Shown here one piece after another: positions 1-5,191 of a stretch of 5,191 bases of DNA. The notes below the pieces were generated by a model, which saw only the letters and a program-made list of their open reading frames with translations, did no database searches and had not been told where the DNA came from. Source of the stretch: an uncultured Verrucomicrobiae bacterium (GTDB taxonomy: Bacteria; Verrucomicrobiota; Verrucomicrobiia; Verrucomicrobiales; DEV007); the NCBI GenBank assembly GCA_937898895.1, contig CALDKL010000477.1, positions 1 to 5,191 of the forward strand. Reading direction: 5' to 3'. Positions within the stretch are counted from its first letter, which is position 1. Each line of letters begins with the position of its first letter. A program made the position numbers and the translations under genes.

Positions 1-1256
1 TGAAAAAGCAGTATCCTGAATACGGCATCCTCTACATCGACGACGAAATGAAGTTGTTGAAATATTTCGAGGCCATCTTCGAAAACCTCGCTCCGATCTA
101 TATCGCCAACAGTCCTGCAGAAGGGTATGAACTCTTCTGCAACCATCACGAACGCATCGGGGTCGTCGTCAGCGACAAGAAGATGCCCGGCGAATCCGGT
201 CTCGACCTGCTCAAGCGCCTCCGTCAGGTCGATCCGAACCCGCTGCGTTTTCTCGTCACCGCCTTTTCGGATCTCGACTCCGCCGTTGGCGCGCTCAACG
301 ATGGCCTGCTCTATTCCTATCTCACCAAACCGTGGGATCCGGAAGACCTCGAACATCGGCTCTCCAAAGCGCTCGGACATTTCAGCCTCGAGAGGGAAAG
401 GGAGCGGCTCATTCGGGAAAAGGCGGCCGCGTTTCAGCATCTCCTCATGGCGGACAAGGCAGCCAGCATCGGGATTCTCTCGGCTGGCCTGAACCACCAC
501 CTCCGCAACGCACTGACAGTGCTGAGAACCTTTCACGATCTCCTTCCGTATCAGCTCGCGGAAGAAATCCAGGGCGAACCACCCAGGGATGCTGCGTTCT
601 GGGGAGAATTTTACGGTGACGTGGGTGGTCAGATCGAGCGAATGACCTCGATCCTCTCGAATCTGTCCGAAGGAACGAGGATGAGCGGACTGGAGGTGAG
701 CGATCCCGTCGATCTCCCAGCCGCCTTTCGCGAGGCGGGCGACCTCGTCCTCCAGGGCCGCAAGGACATCCGCTTTGCGATTCATGCGCCGGGTGATCTC
801 CCCCTGATCTGCGGTGACGGGCAAAAGCTCTCGCAGATGGCACGGTTCCTCTTCCTGGAGTCCCGTTCGACTCTGAGACACGGTGGCGAGATTGAAGTAT
901 TCTTTGAGTTGATCGACGGAGGACGCACTCTTCTGAGCACCTTTGTCGACAATGGAGATCCCGTTCCGGAAGAGGATCTCGCCCGTCTCTTCGATCCTTT
1001 CTACGTGCGAGCCAACACTCCGGAGGAACTCGGCACCAATCTCATGGCCTGCTACCTCACCGTCTTTCATCACCGAGGGGCGATCCGCGCCGAACGAACC
1101 GAGGACGGCCGCAATGCCATCCGCTTCACCCTTCCCACTACGGCTACTCCAGTGGAAGAGGAGGAGGATGCAGAACCCTCCTCGCGGCAGCTCTGGCGAC
1201 TCGCGGATTTCAGCGAGCGTGACATCCGGCCCACTTCGGCGGGTCTGCCTTCGTGA
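1..1256 (+). CDS. Response-regulator receiver / histidine kinase fusion protein (5' end clipped by about one base)
   Basis: A cytoplasmic signalling protein with no membrane segment. The reading frame is open from the left edge, where bases 1-2 (TG) are probably the end of an ATG, giving about 418 residues beginning MKKQYPEYGILYIDDE. Starting at the internal ATG at 48 would remove the first beta strand and the acidic pair, so the upstream start is preferred. In this numbering the receiver spans about 8-125, with acidic pair D14/D15, phospho-acceptor D59 in SDKKMPG, T87 and K110 in YLTKPW; this resembles HupR/HoxA/RpfG-type receivers. A charged helical linker (about 128-150) leads to an H-box, NHHLRNALT, with H166 as the likely phosphorylated histidine. 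An HATPase-like region follows (about 235-385), but its N-box Asn appears to be Glu (E287), its G1 box reads DNGDP, and its G2 box reads GTNLM. An acidic, non-conserved tail ends the protein. The fold is secure; kinase activity is uncertain. No output or DNA-binding domain is visible. Confidence 0.9.
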   Translation, partial: KKQYPEYGILYIDDEMKLLKYFEAIFENLAPIYIANSPAEGYELFCNHHERIGVVVSDKKMPGESGLDLLKRLRQVDPNPLRFLVTAFSDLDSAVGALNDGLLYSYLTKPWDPEDLEHRLSKALGHFSLERERERLIREKAAAFQHLLMADKAASIGILSAGLNHHLRNALTVLRTFHDLLPYQLAEEIQGEPPRDAAFWGEFYGDVGGQIERMTSILSNLSEGTRMSGLEVSDPVDLPAAFREAGDLVLQGRKDIRFAIHAPGDLPLICGDGQKLSQMARFLFLESRSTLRHGGEIEVFFELIDGGRTLLSTFVDNGDPVPEEDLARLFDPFYVRANTPEELGTNLMACYLTVFHHRGAIRAERTEDGRNAIRFTLPTTATPVEEEEDAEPSSRQLWRLADFSERDIRPTSAGLPS

Positions 1257-1308
1257 GATTCACGGTATCCGTTGACAAGGCCGTCTCCGGAGAGCACCGC
1301 TTACAGGC

Positions 1309-1989
1309 ATGGCGGTGATCCTCAAAAATGGTGCCCTCTTCCTGCACATCCCGAAAACAGGCGGCACCTGGGTGACCCGGGTGCTTCGTGAAGCGGGATT
1401 GATGCGCTGCTCGATCGGGCACCGTCACGCGAACCTCGAGCATCTCCTCGCTCCGGGGTGGCAGGGGTTGGGACGGCGACTCGAATGGTCCTGGAAACGT
1501 TCCCTTTACCTGCGGACTCATCCCCGGCCCTTCACCTTCTGCTTCGTGAGGCATCCGCTCGATTGGTACGAGTCTTTCTATCTCTACAAAAGCCAACCAT
1601 CTCTCAACTGGGAACGCGACGGGGAGTTCGATCATTTCCACCGCTGGCACCCCAATGCGGTACTGAATGGATTGGGAGAAGGGAAATCGTTTCATGAGTT
1701 CGTCGCGGCGGTGCTCGATCAGTATCCGGGCTACGTCTCCGCCCTTTTCAATCATTACACCTTCCGACCAGTCGATTTTGTGGGCAAGCAAGAGAACCTG
1801 CGCGAAGACCTCGTCACCGTACTCGAACGTCTCGGTTGCGAATTCGATCCCGCACAGATCCGTGGCAAGGAACGCATCAACCGCAGTCGCGACGAGGCCT
1901 CTCGGCCCGAATGGGATCCCGCCCTGCGCGACCGTGCCATCCGCCTGGAACGTGCCGCGATGGAGCGCTTCGGGTATTTGCCGGAATAA
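1309..1989 (+). CDS. Sulfotransferase family protein
   Basis: This 226-residue protein probably transfers a sulfo group from PAPS to an unknown acceptor, such as a carbohydrate or lipid. The 5'-phosphosulfate-binding loop is seen at residues 11-21 (FLHIPKTGGTW), with K16 as the expected catalytic and PAPS-binding lysine. The 3'-phosphate-binding motif is at about 78-90 (FCFVRHPLDWYESF), where R81 and S89 have the normal R-x7-S spacing. The C-terminal part has a lysine/arginine-rich stretch (GKERINRSRDE) typical of the end of this fold. It has no signal peptide or membrane segment, so it is probably cytoplasmic. The ATG at 1309 lies just before the first beta strand and fits the family; a GGAGA at 1289-1293 is rather far upstream to be a good ribosome site. 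The gene starts 52 bp after the kinase gene on the same strand with no terminator between them, so cotranscription is possible. The acceptor cannot be deduced. Confidence 0.88.
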   Translation: MAVILKNGALFLHIPKTGGTWVTRVLREAGLMRCSIGHRHANLEHLLAPGWQGLGRRLEWSWKRSLYLRTHPRPFTFCFVRHPLDWYESFYLYKSQPSLNWERDGEFDHFHRWHPNAVLNGLGEGKSFHEFVAAVLDQYPGYVSALFNHYTFRPVDFVGKQENLREDLVTVLERLGCEFDPAQIRGKERINRSRDEASRPEWDPALRDRAIRLERAAMERFGYLPE

Positions 1990-1990
1990 C

Positions 1991-2026
1991 AAAAAACCCT
2001 CCCCGGTGCGGCGACCGAAGAGGGTT
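1991..2026 (-). terminator. Intrinsic terminator of the lsrF-like gene
   Basis: A stem of AACCCTC (1995-2001) paired with GAGGGTT (2020-2026) encloses a second helix, CGGT (2004-2007) with ACCG (2014-2017), separated by a small CC/AA internal loop and closed by a six-base loop. Read on the minus strand the hairpin is followed directly by TTTTTTG (from 1996 down to 1990). It starts about 25 bases after the lsrF stop codon. On the plus strand the bases after the hairpin are CTCTGAAAG, with no U-tract, so it should act mainly on minus-strand transcription. Confidence 0.85.
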
Positions 2027-2051
2027 CTCTGAAAGATCCGACCGGGTCGAC

Positions 2052-2954
2052 TCACTTGCCTTCCTCGGCCTTCAGCGTGTTGTAGAGATCAAACGCTTCC
2101 GTCGGCTTGAGTCCCTCGTGGACGACGCCACGGACTGCCTTCATCATCGGCACGGGGGCGTCGGATTGGAAGATGTTGCGCCCCATATCGACCCCGGAGG
2201 CTCCGGATTCGCAGGCCTCGTAGGCCATTTTCAGGGCATCGAGTTCGGGGCGCTTCTTGCCTCCGGCAATCACGATCGGAACCGGGCAGCAGCTCGTGAT
2301 CGTCTCGAATTCCTCATCGGTGTGGTAACATTTCACGAGGTGGCAACCCAGCTCGGCCATGATGCGGGTGGCGAGTCGGAAATACTTCGGGGTGCGCTCC
2401 ATGTTCGTACCCACGGCGACCACACCCATCACAGCGATGCCGTAGCGGTTTGCCTGGTCGATGAGACGGACCATGTTGTGGATCGTGTTGCGTTCGTGCT
2501 CCGAGCCAATGAAGACCTGCACGGCGAGGACACTCGCATTGAGACGAATCGCTTCCTCGATCGAACAGGCGAGAACTTCGTCACTGAGAAAGTCGGGACG
2601 AGCCATCGAGGTGCCGCCGGAGGCGCGCAGGGCGATGGCTTTCTGAGTGCTGGCGGGGATCACCGCACGCTGGATCCCTCGGGTCAGCATGAGGCAATCG
2701 CAATGGGGCTCGAGGGGAAGGATGGTTTGGTCGACTCGCTCGAGTCCGGTGGCGGGGCCCTGGAAGTAGCCGTGGTCAAAGGCCAGCATGATCGTGCGGC
2801 CGTTTTTCGGATTGAAGACTTTGGAAAGTCGGTTTTTCAGACCCCAGTCATACTGGTGCGAGCCCTTCAGAAAGAAGCCAGGGGCCTCCTGCTTCACGCC
2901 GGTGAAATACTCCTTGTCCTTCTTTTCCTGTTTCGTTCCTTCGAGGTCTGCCAT
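2052..2954 (-). CDS. lsrF: 3-hydroxy-5-phosphonooxypentane-2,4-dione thiolase (LsrF-like, class I aldolase fold)
   Basis: In enteric bacteria LsrF performs the last known step of autoinducer-2 degradation, moving an acetyl group from 3-hydroxy-5-phosphonooxypentane-2,4-dione to CoA. This 300-residue protein is close to the enteric length (about 290) and, recalled from memory, resembles E. coli LsrF along its whole length. It begins MADLEG; the core has DWGLKNRLSKVFNP (36-49), MLAFDHGYFQGPATGLER (56-73), RGI (92-94), the Schiff-base lysine region LVKCYHTDEEFE with K208, PVPIVIAGGKK (224-234) and GVDMGRNIFQSD (254-265). These are the marks of the DeoC/LacD/FbaB TIM-barrel aldolase superfamily, and the last blocks bind the substrate phosphate. 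The ATG at 2954 matches the usual LsrF N-terminus; no Shine-Dalgarno sequence is visible. No lsrK, lsrR, lsrG or transporter gene is adjacent, so the physiological substrate could be AI-2-derived or another phosphorylated ketose. A class I fructose-bisphosphate aldolase is the main alternative. Confidence 0.9.
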   Translation of the reverse strand: MADLEGTKQEKKDKEYFTGVKQEAPGFFLKGSHQYDWGLKNRLSKVFNPKNGRTIMLAFDHGYFQGPATGLERVDQTILPLEPHCDCLMLTRGIQRAVIPASTQKAIALRASGGTSMARPDFLSDEVLACSIEEAIRLNASVLAVQVFIGSEHERNTIHNMVRLIDQANRYGIAVMGVVAVGTNMERTPKYFRLATRIMAELGCHLVKCYHTDEEFETITSCCPVPIVIAGGKKRPELDALKMAYEACESGASGVDMGRNIFQSDAPVPMMKAVRGVVHEGLKPTEAFDLYNTLKAEEGK

Positions 2955-3045
2955 GGTAGTTTGCGTTGGGTTGACGTTGTGTCGGCACTCTCGCGGTCGG
3001 GCGGGAGGGGGTCAATATCGGATTGCGCAGCGGTTGAGTCGATTT

Positions 3046-3062
3046 GGGGAGGCCCGATCCCC
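3046..3062 (-). other. Weak hairpin directly after the FHA gene
   Basis: On the minus strand GGGGA (3062-3058) can pair with TCCCC (3050-3046) around a seven-base loop, beginning four bases beyond the FHA stop codon. No U-tract follows on that strand, so it is a poor intrinsic terminator and may only slow or protect the transcript end. If it does not terminate, the FHA gene could be read through into lsrF 112 bp downstream. Confidence 0.3.
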
Positions 3063-3066
3063 TTCT

Positions 3067-3522
3067 TCACGAACCAGCCTTGCTGCGGGTGGCCTTGGCC
3101 ACGGCGGCAGCCACGGGATTGATTGAAGGCTGCGGGGGGAGTTCCAATGGATCGAGGCGTCGGGTCGCGGAACTCGCGGCCGGAGGAGCCTCTGTCTTGT
3201 CGCGGACTTCGCGCACGCGCACGAACCGTGCTCTGGCAACGACGCCGAGAAGGAGGACGTCGCCATCGTGCAGATCGCGAGGTTCGCCACCGAGTGCTTC
3301 GCCATTGAGCCGGGTTCCGTTGGTAGATCCGAGGTCAACGACCTGATACCCGGGACCCACCCGGCGCAGTTCGCAGTGCCGCGCCGAGACCGCATCTTCC
3401 TCCACGACGATGGCGTTGCCTTCGATTCGACCCAGCCGGATCGAAGCCGCATTCAGCAGAAAATACCTCGGAGGCGAGCCGGGTAACTCGATCACGAGGC
3501 AATGCAGGGGCTTCGAATTCAT
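3067..3522 (-). CDS. Small stand-alone FHA-domain protein
   Basis: A 151-residue cytoplasmic protein made almost entirely of one forkhead-associated domain, a beta-sandwich that binds phosphothreonine peptides. The conserved FHA residues are all visible: LGR at 30-32, N36, the SARH block with S46 and H49, then LGSTNGTRLNGE with N68, G69, N73 and G74. The domain spans about residues 8-105. The tail (about 108-151) is rich in Ala and Pro, looks disordered and ends in a basic stretch. The frame is open upstream to an ATG at 3690, but those 56 extra residues have no recognisable fold and cross a GC-rich hairpin, so the ATG at 3522 (MNSKPLHC), just before the first FHA strand, is preferred. No Ser/Thr kinase, phosphatase or secretion-system gene lies in the window, so the partner is unknown. 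The gene lies upstream of lsrF on the same strand with a 112 bp gap. Confidence 0.85.
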   Translation of the reverse strand: MNSKPLHCLVIELPGSPPRYFLLNAASIRLGRIEGNAIVVEEDAVSARHCELRRVGPGYQVVDLGSTNGTRLNGEALGGEPRDLHDGDVLLLGVVARARFVRVREVRDKTEAPPAASSATRRLDPLELPPQPSINPVAAAVAKATRSKAGS

Positions 3523-3552
3523 CGGGAATCGAAAAAACAGATGCTTCCGAAA

Positions 3553-3584
3553 TGTCAGAGGGGGGCGGCCCCTATGCACTGACA
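3553..3584 (-). promoter_or_regulatory. Imperfect GC-rich hairpin in the FHA gene's upstream region
   Basis: Outer arms TGTCAG (3553-3558) and CTGACA (3579-3584) are perfectly complementary. Inside them AGGGG (3559-3563) pairs with CCCCT (3569-3573), leaving a one-sided ATGCA bulge. It lies about 30 bases upstream of the preferred FHA start. If transcribed it would form a 5'-leader stem; as DNA it could be an operator-like dyad. Function is inferred only from position and symmetry. Confidence 0.35.
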
Positions 3585-3806
3585 ACCAACGAAGGCAATC
3601 ACTAAACCCCATCCTACCGAACTCCGCGCCACCATCAAGCTCGGAATCGGTGCGATCCCGAAGTCGCATTGCATCTGCGTCATCCACCATCTCGAGCCGC
3701 CGCCAGATCGTCCGGAGGATGCCCCTTGCGGGAATCGGACTCTTGGCCTATCCCGTGGTGAAAACTTGCCTGTTGATCCCCTCCGCTACGTTTCTGCCGG
3801 AGATCC

Positions 3807-3825
3807 GGGACGGTGGGCGGGGGGG
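3807..3825 (+). promoter_or_regulatory. Putative G-quadruplex motif upstream of the sialidase-like gene
   Basis: Four G-triplets occur in short order on the plus strand: 3807-3809, 3815-3817, 3819-3821 and 3823-3825, with loops of 5, 1 and 1 bases. This satisfies the standard G3N1-7 pattern. It includes a run of seven G and sits about 70 bp before the preferred start codon, in the likely promoter or leader. Confidence 0.4.
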
Positions 3826-3896
3826 CTGTGTTTCGCGCCTCCGGCTCCGTCTTTCGAAAACCCTTTCGTTTGTCTGCCGCGATGTTCCTGTTCCGA

Positions 3897-5078
3897 ATGA
3901 TGAAAACGCTCCCCTGTATCCTTCTTCTCTCCGCGACCTCGTGTCTTCACGCCGCCGATCCCTTGGACTACACGGTGAAGCTCGAAACCGTGATGAAACA
4001 TGACGATGGAGAATACCTCTGGTTCCATCCGCGGGCAGCACCCGTGCCGCGCGGGGTGGTGATGACAATCCAGAAGCACCTTCGAATTTCCGACTACTAT
4101 TCGGGCCTGCATTTCATGCGGCGCGAAGACGTGGATGGGGCGTGGAGTGGTCCGTTTCTCCCACCGGAGATTGACTGGCAGCCGCAGGCGGATGGGGTGA
4201 CCATCAGCGTGGCCGACGTGACGCCGGGCTGGCATGAGCCGACCCGCCGACTGCTCGCCATCGGTTGTCGCGTGCGCTACAGCCCGCAGGGCAAACAACT
4301 GGACGACGTGAAGAATTCGCATCAGACCGTGTATGCCGTCTTCGACCCGAACACTTCGAAATGGACCCCGTGGCAGGTTTTGAAGATGCCGGAGAGCGAA
4401 GAGTTCAACTTTGCCCGCAATGCCTGTGCCCAGTGGGTGGTGAAGAGCGACGGCAGGCTGCTCGTGCCGCTCGACATCGCAAAAAGCGCGAAGGGTCCCT
4501 ACAGCGCGACTGTGGCCGAATGTCGCTTCGACGGAGAAACGCTCGTATTCGAGCGAAATGGCAACGTTTTGCGTCACGATGTGATGCGTGGTTTCGCCGA
4601 ACCCTCGCTGATCGCGTTTGAGGGCCGTTACTTTCTCACGCTGCGCAATGACGTGAAGGGTTACGTCACCGCGAGCAATGACGGGCTGCATTTTTCCGAT
4701 CCGAAGCCTTGGACGTTTGACGATGGAGCGGAACTCGGCAGCTACAACACGCAGCAGCACTGGCTGGCGCATCACAACGGCCTGTTCCTCGTCTATACCC
4801 GACGCGGTGCGAACAACGACCACATCGTCCGCCACCGCGCCCCTCTTTTCATGGCTCGCGTCGATCCCGTGACGCTCCAGGTCATCCGCGCCAGTGAAAA
4901 AGTCGTCATTCCGGAGCGCGGTGCCGAGATGGGGAATTTCGGATGCGCCCGCATCAATGAAAACGAAGCCTGGGTCACCGTCAGCGAAGGCATGTTCATG
5001 AAGGACTCCAAAACACGCGGTGCCGAAGGAGCGACCTTCGTGGCACGAATTCTCTGGTCAAAGCCCGACAGTCGTTGA
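3897..5078 (+). CDS. Secreted sialidase-like beta-propeller protein (putative exo-glycosidase)
   Basis: A probable exported protein of 393 residues whose composition resembles the sialidase/BNR-type propellers common in Planctomycetota and Verrucomicrobiota. The N-terminus (MMKTLPCILLLSATSCLHA) is a signal peptide with probable cleavage after residue 19; a lipoprotein site at C16 is less likely because its lipobox is poor. The mature part is rich in W, Y and G with alternating beta-strand patterns. EYLWFHPR (39-46) carries a possible active-site arginine. The segment FAEPSLIAFEGRYFLTLR (233-250) has the Glu-Pro and Arg arrangement seen in sialidase-fold blades, followed by a weak Asp-box-like SNDGLHF (260-266). 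No complete series of SxDxGxTW Asp-boxes is present, so substrate and even catalysis are uncertain. Other in-frame starts are 3813, 3882 and 3900; 3813 would put a long non-hydrophobic extension before the signal peptide. The Shine-Dalgarno sequence is absent or weak for all of them. Confidence 0.75.
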   Translation: MMKTLPCILLLSATSCLHAADPLDYTVKLETVMKHDDGEYLWFHPRAAPVPRGVVMTIQKHLRISDYYSGLHFMRREDVDGAWSGPFLPPEIDWQPQADGVTISVADVTPGWHEPTRRLLAIGCRVRYSPQGKQLDDVKNSHQTVYAVFDPNTSKWTPWQVLKMPESEEFNFARNACAQWVVKSDGRLLVPLDIAKSAKGPYSATVAECRFDGETLVFERNGNVLRHDVMRGFAEPSLIAFEGRYFLTLRNDVKGYVTASNDGLHFSDPKPWTFDDGAELGSYNTQQHWLAHHNGLFLVYTRRGANNDHIVRHRAPLFMARVDPVTLQVIRASEKVVIPERGAEMGNFGCARINENEAWVTVSEGMFMKDSKTRGAEGATFVARILWSKPDSR

Positions 5079-5146
5079 AGGCCGGAAATGACTCGGGGAT
5101 CGTATGTTTGTTTGTCCCTTGAAATGTTGAAGAAGATCAGCAGTTC

Positions 5147-5191
5147 CTACGTCCCGATCACATCCTTCTGCAAATCCCGCAACACCCGCAA
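5147..5191 (-). CDS. Possible C-terminal end of a minus-strand gene
   Basis: From the right edge the minus strand reads LRVLRDLQKDVIGT and then a TAG at 5149-5147. The amphipathic charged sequence and G/C-ending codons look like a normal protein C-terminus, which would make this gene convergent with the sialidase-like gene. The plus strand also has an open frame here, from ATG 5124 to the edge (beginning MLKKISSSYVPITSF), and its codons share the same third-position columns, so codon bias cannot decide between the two. No family can be assigned from 14 residues. Confidence 0.3.
   Translation of the reverse strand: MRVLRDLQKDVIGT

Larger units (their letters stand above)
3523..3896. other. 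Divergent intergenic region between the FHA and sialidase-like genes
   Basis: This stretch of about 374 bp should hold promoters for both flanking divergent genes, but I find no convincing -35/-10 pair on either strand. It contains an imperfect hairpin near the FHA start, a T-run on the minus strand (about 3533-3538) just before that start, a seven-base inverted repeat GCCGGAG/CTCCGGC (3796-3802 and 3839-3845), and a G-quadruplex-type motif between the arms. Reading frames cross the region on both strands, but none has a recognisable protein family or a good start. Confidence 0.6.

Noticed and set aside
1272..1300. TTGACA at 1272-1277 as a -35 box for the sulfotransferase gene
   Set aside because: The position 17 bases downstream reads CACCGC, nothing like a -10 box, and the remaining distance to the start codon is too short for a normal leader.
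1210..2055. A 281-codon minus-strand open frame across the sulfotransferase gene
   Set aside because: It is antisense to a gene with intact PAPS-binding motifs, shows no family features of its own, and contains the lsrF terminator.
2955..3015. TTGACC on the minus strand (about 3007-3012) as a -35 box for lsrF
   Set aside because: The expected -10 position reads GAGAGT and no nearby spacing gives a better match.
1836..3122. A 428-codon plus-strand open frame across the lsrF gene
   Set aside because: It lies antisense to a gene with clear family motifs, its translation is low-complexity and rich in His, Asp, Gly and Arg, and it overlaps the sulfotransferase end. It is a by-product of high-GC third positions.
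3558..3683. A minus-strand frame of about 42 codons with a hydrophobic C-terminal half
   Set aside because: It is short, has no ribosome site, ends inside the hairpin and has no recognisable family; it is consistent with chance.
3523..3690. A 56-residue N-terminal extension of the FHA protein
   Set aside because: The extension has no recognisable fold, includes the dyad at 3553-3584, and the FHA domain begins right after the ATG at 3522.
3583..3897. A plus-strand frame without stops that is not explained by either flanking gene
   Set aside because: It has no good start codon and its Cys/Pro-rich translation matches nothing I recognise. A gene remnant cannot be excluded, but there is no positive evidence.
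3786..4835. A 349-codon minus-strand open frame opposite the sialidase-like gene
   Set aside because: Its translation is rich in Arg and His without domain patterns, while the plus strand has a signal peptide and propeller-like strands.
1..5191. A new defence, mobile or multi-gene system
   Set aside because: I found no transposase, integrase, nuclease, toxin-antitoxin pair, direct-repeat array or attachment-site-like repeat; the genes are ordinary chromosomal families in mixed orientation.

Overview
The window is GC-rich bacterial DNA, roughly 58-60% GC judged by eye and not computed, with strong G/C preference at third codon positions. It carries five well-supported protein genes, a possible sixth clipped at the right edge, and no rRNA, tRNA, CRISPR array or insertion sequence that I could find. 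Three features fit a Verrucomicrobiota- or Planctomycetota-like bacterium: a receiver/histidine-kinase fusion with a noncanonical ATP site, a secreted sialidase-like propeller protein, and start codons without clear Shine-Dalgarno sequences. That placement is inference from gene content, not proof.

Layout from left to right. Positions 1-1256 (+) encode a receiver domain fused to a histidine kinase; its start codon lies just outside the left edge. Positions 1309-1989 (+) encode a small sulfotransferase-family protein, 52 bp downstream and possibly cotranscribed. It converges on a minus-strand gene at 2052-2954 that matches LsrF, the thiolase that finishes breakdown of phosphorylated autoinducer-2. 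A clear intrinsic terminator at 1991-2026 sits between the two and is oriented for lsrF. Upstream of lsrF on the same strand, 3067-3522 encodes a small stand-alone FHA-domain protein. Next is a divergent intergenic region (3523-3896) with an imperfect hairpin near the FHA gene and a G-quadruplex-type G-run motif near the next gene. Positions 3897-5078 (+) encode a secreted sialidase-like beta-propeller protein. The last 113 bases are mostly noncoding and may hold the C-terminal codons of a minus-strand gene.

The genes do not form an obvious single pathway. Two are signalling proteins (receiver-kinase and FHA), one is a sulfo-group transferase that could modify surface glycans or lipids, one belongs to AI-2 catabolism but has no other lsr gene beside it, and one is probably an exported glycan-active enzyme. 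I see no convincing new multi-gene system. The points most worth a second look are the degenerate catalytic boxes of the kinase, the isolated lsrF, and the sialidase-like protein with only one poor Asp-box.
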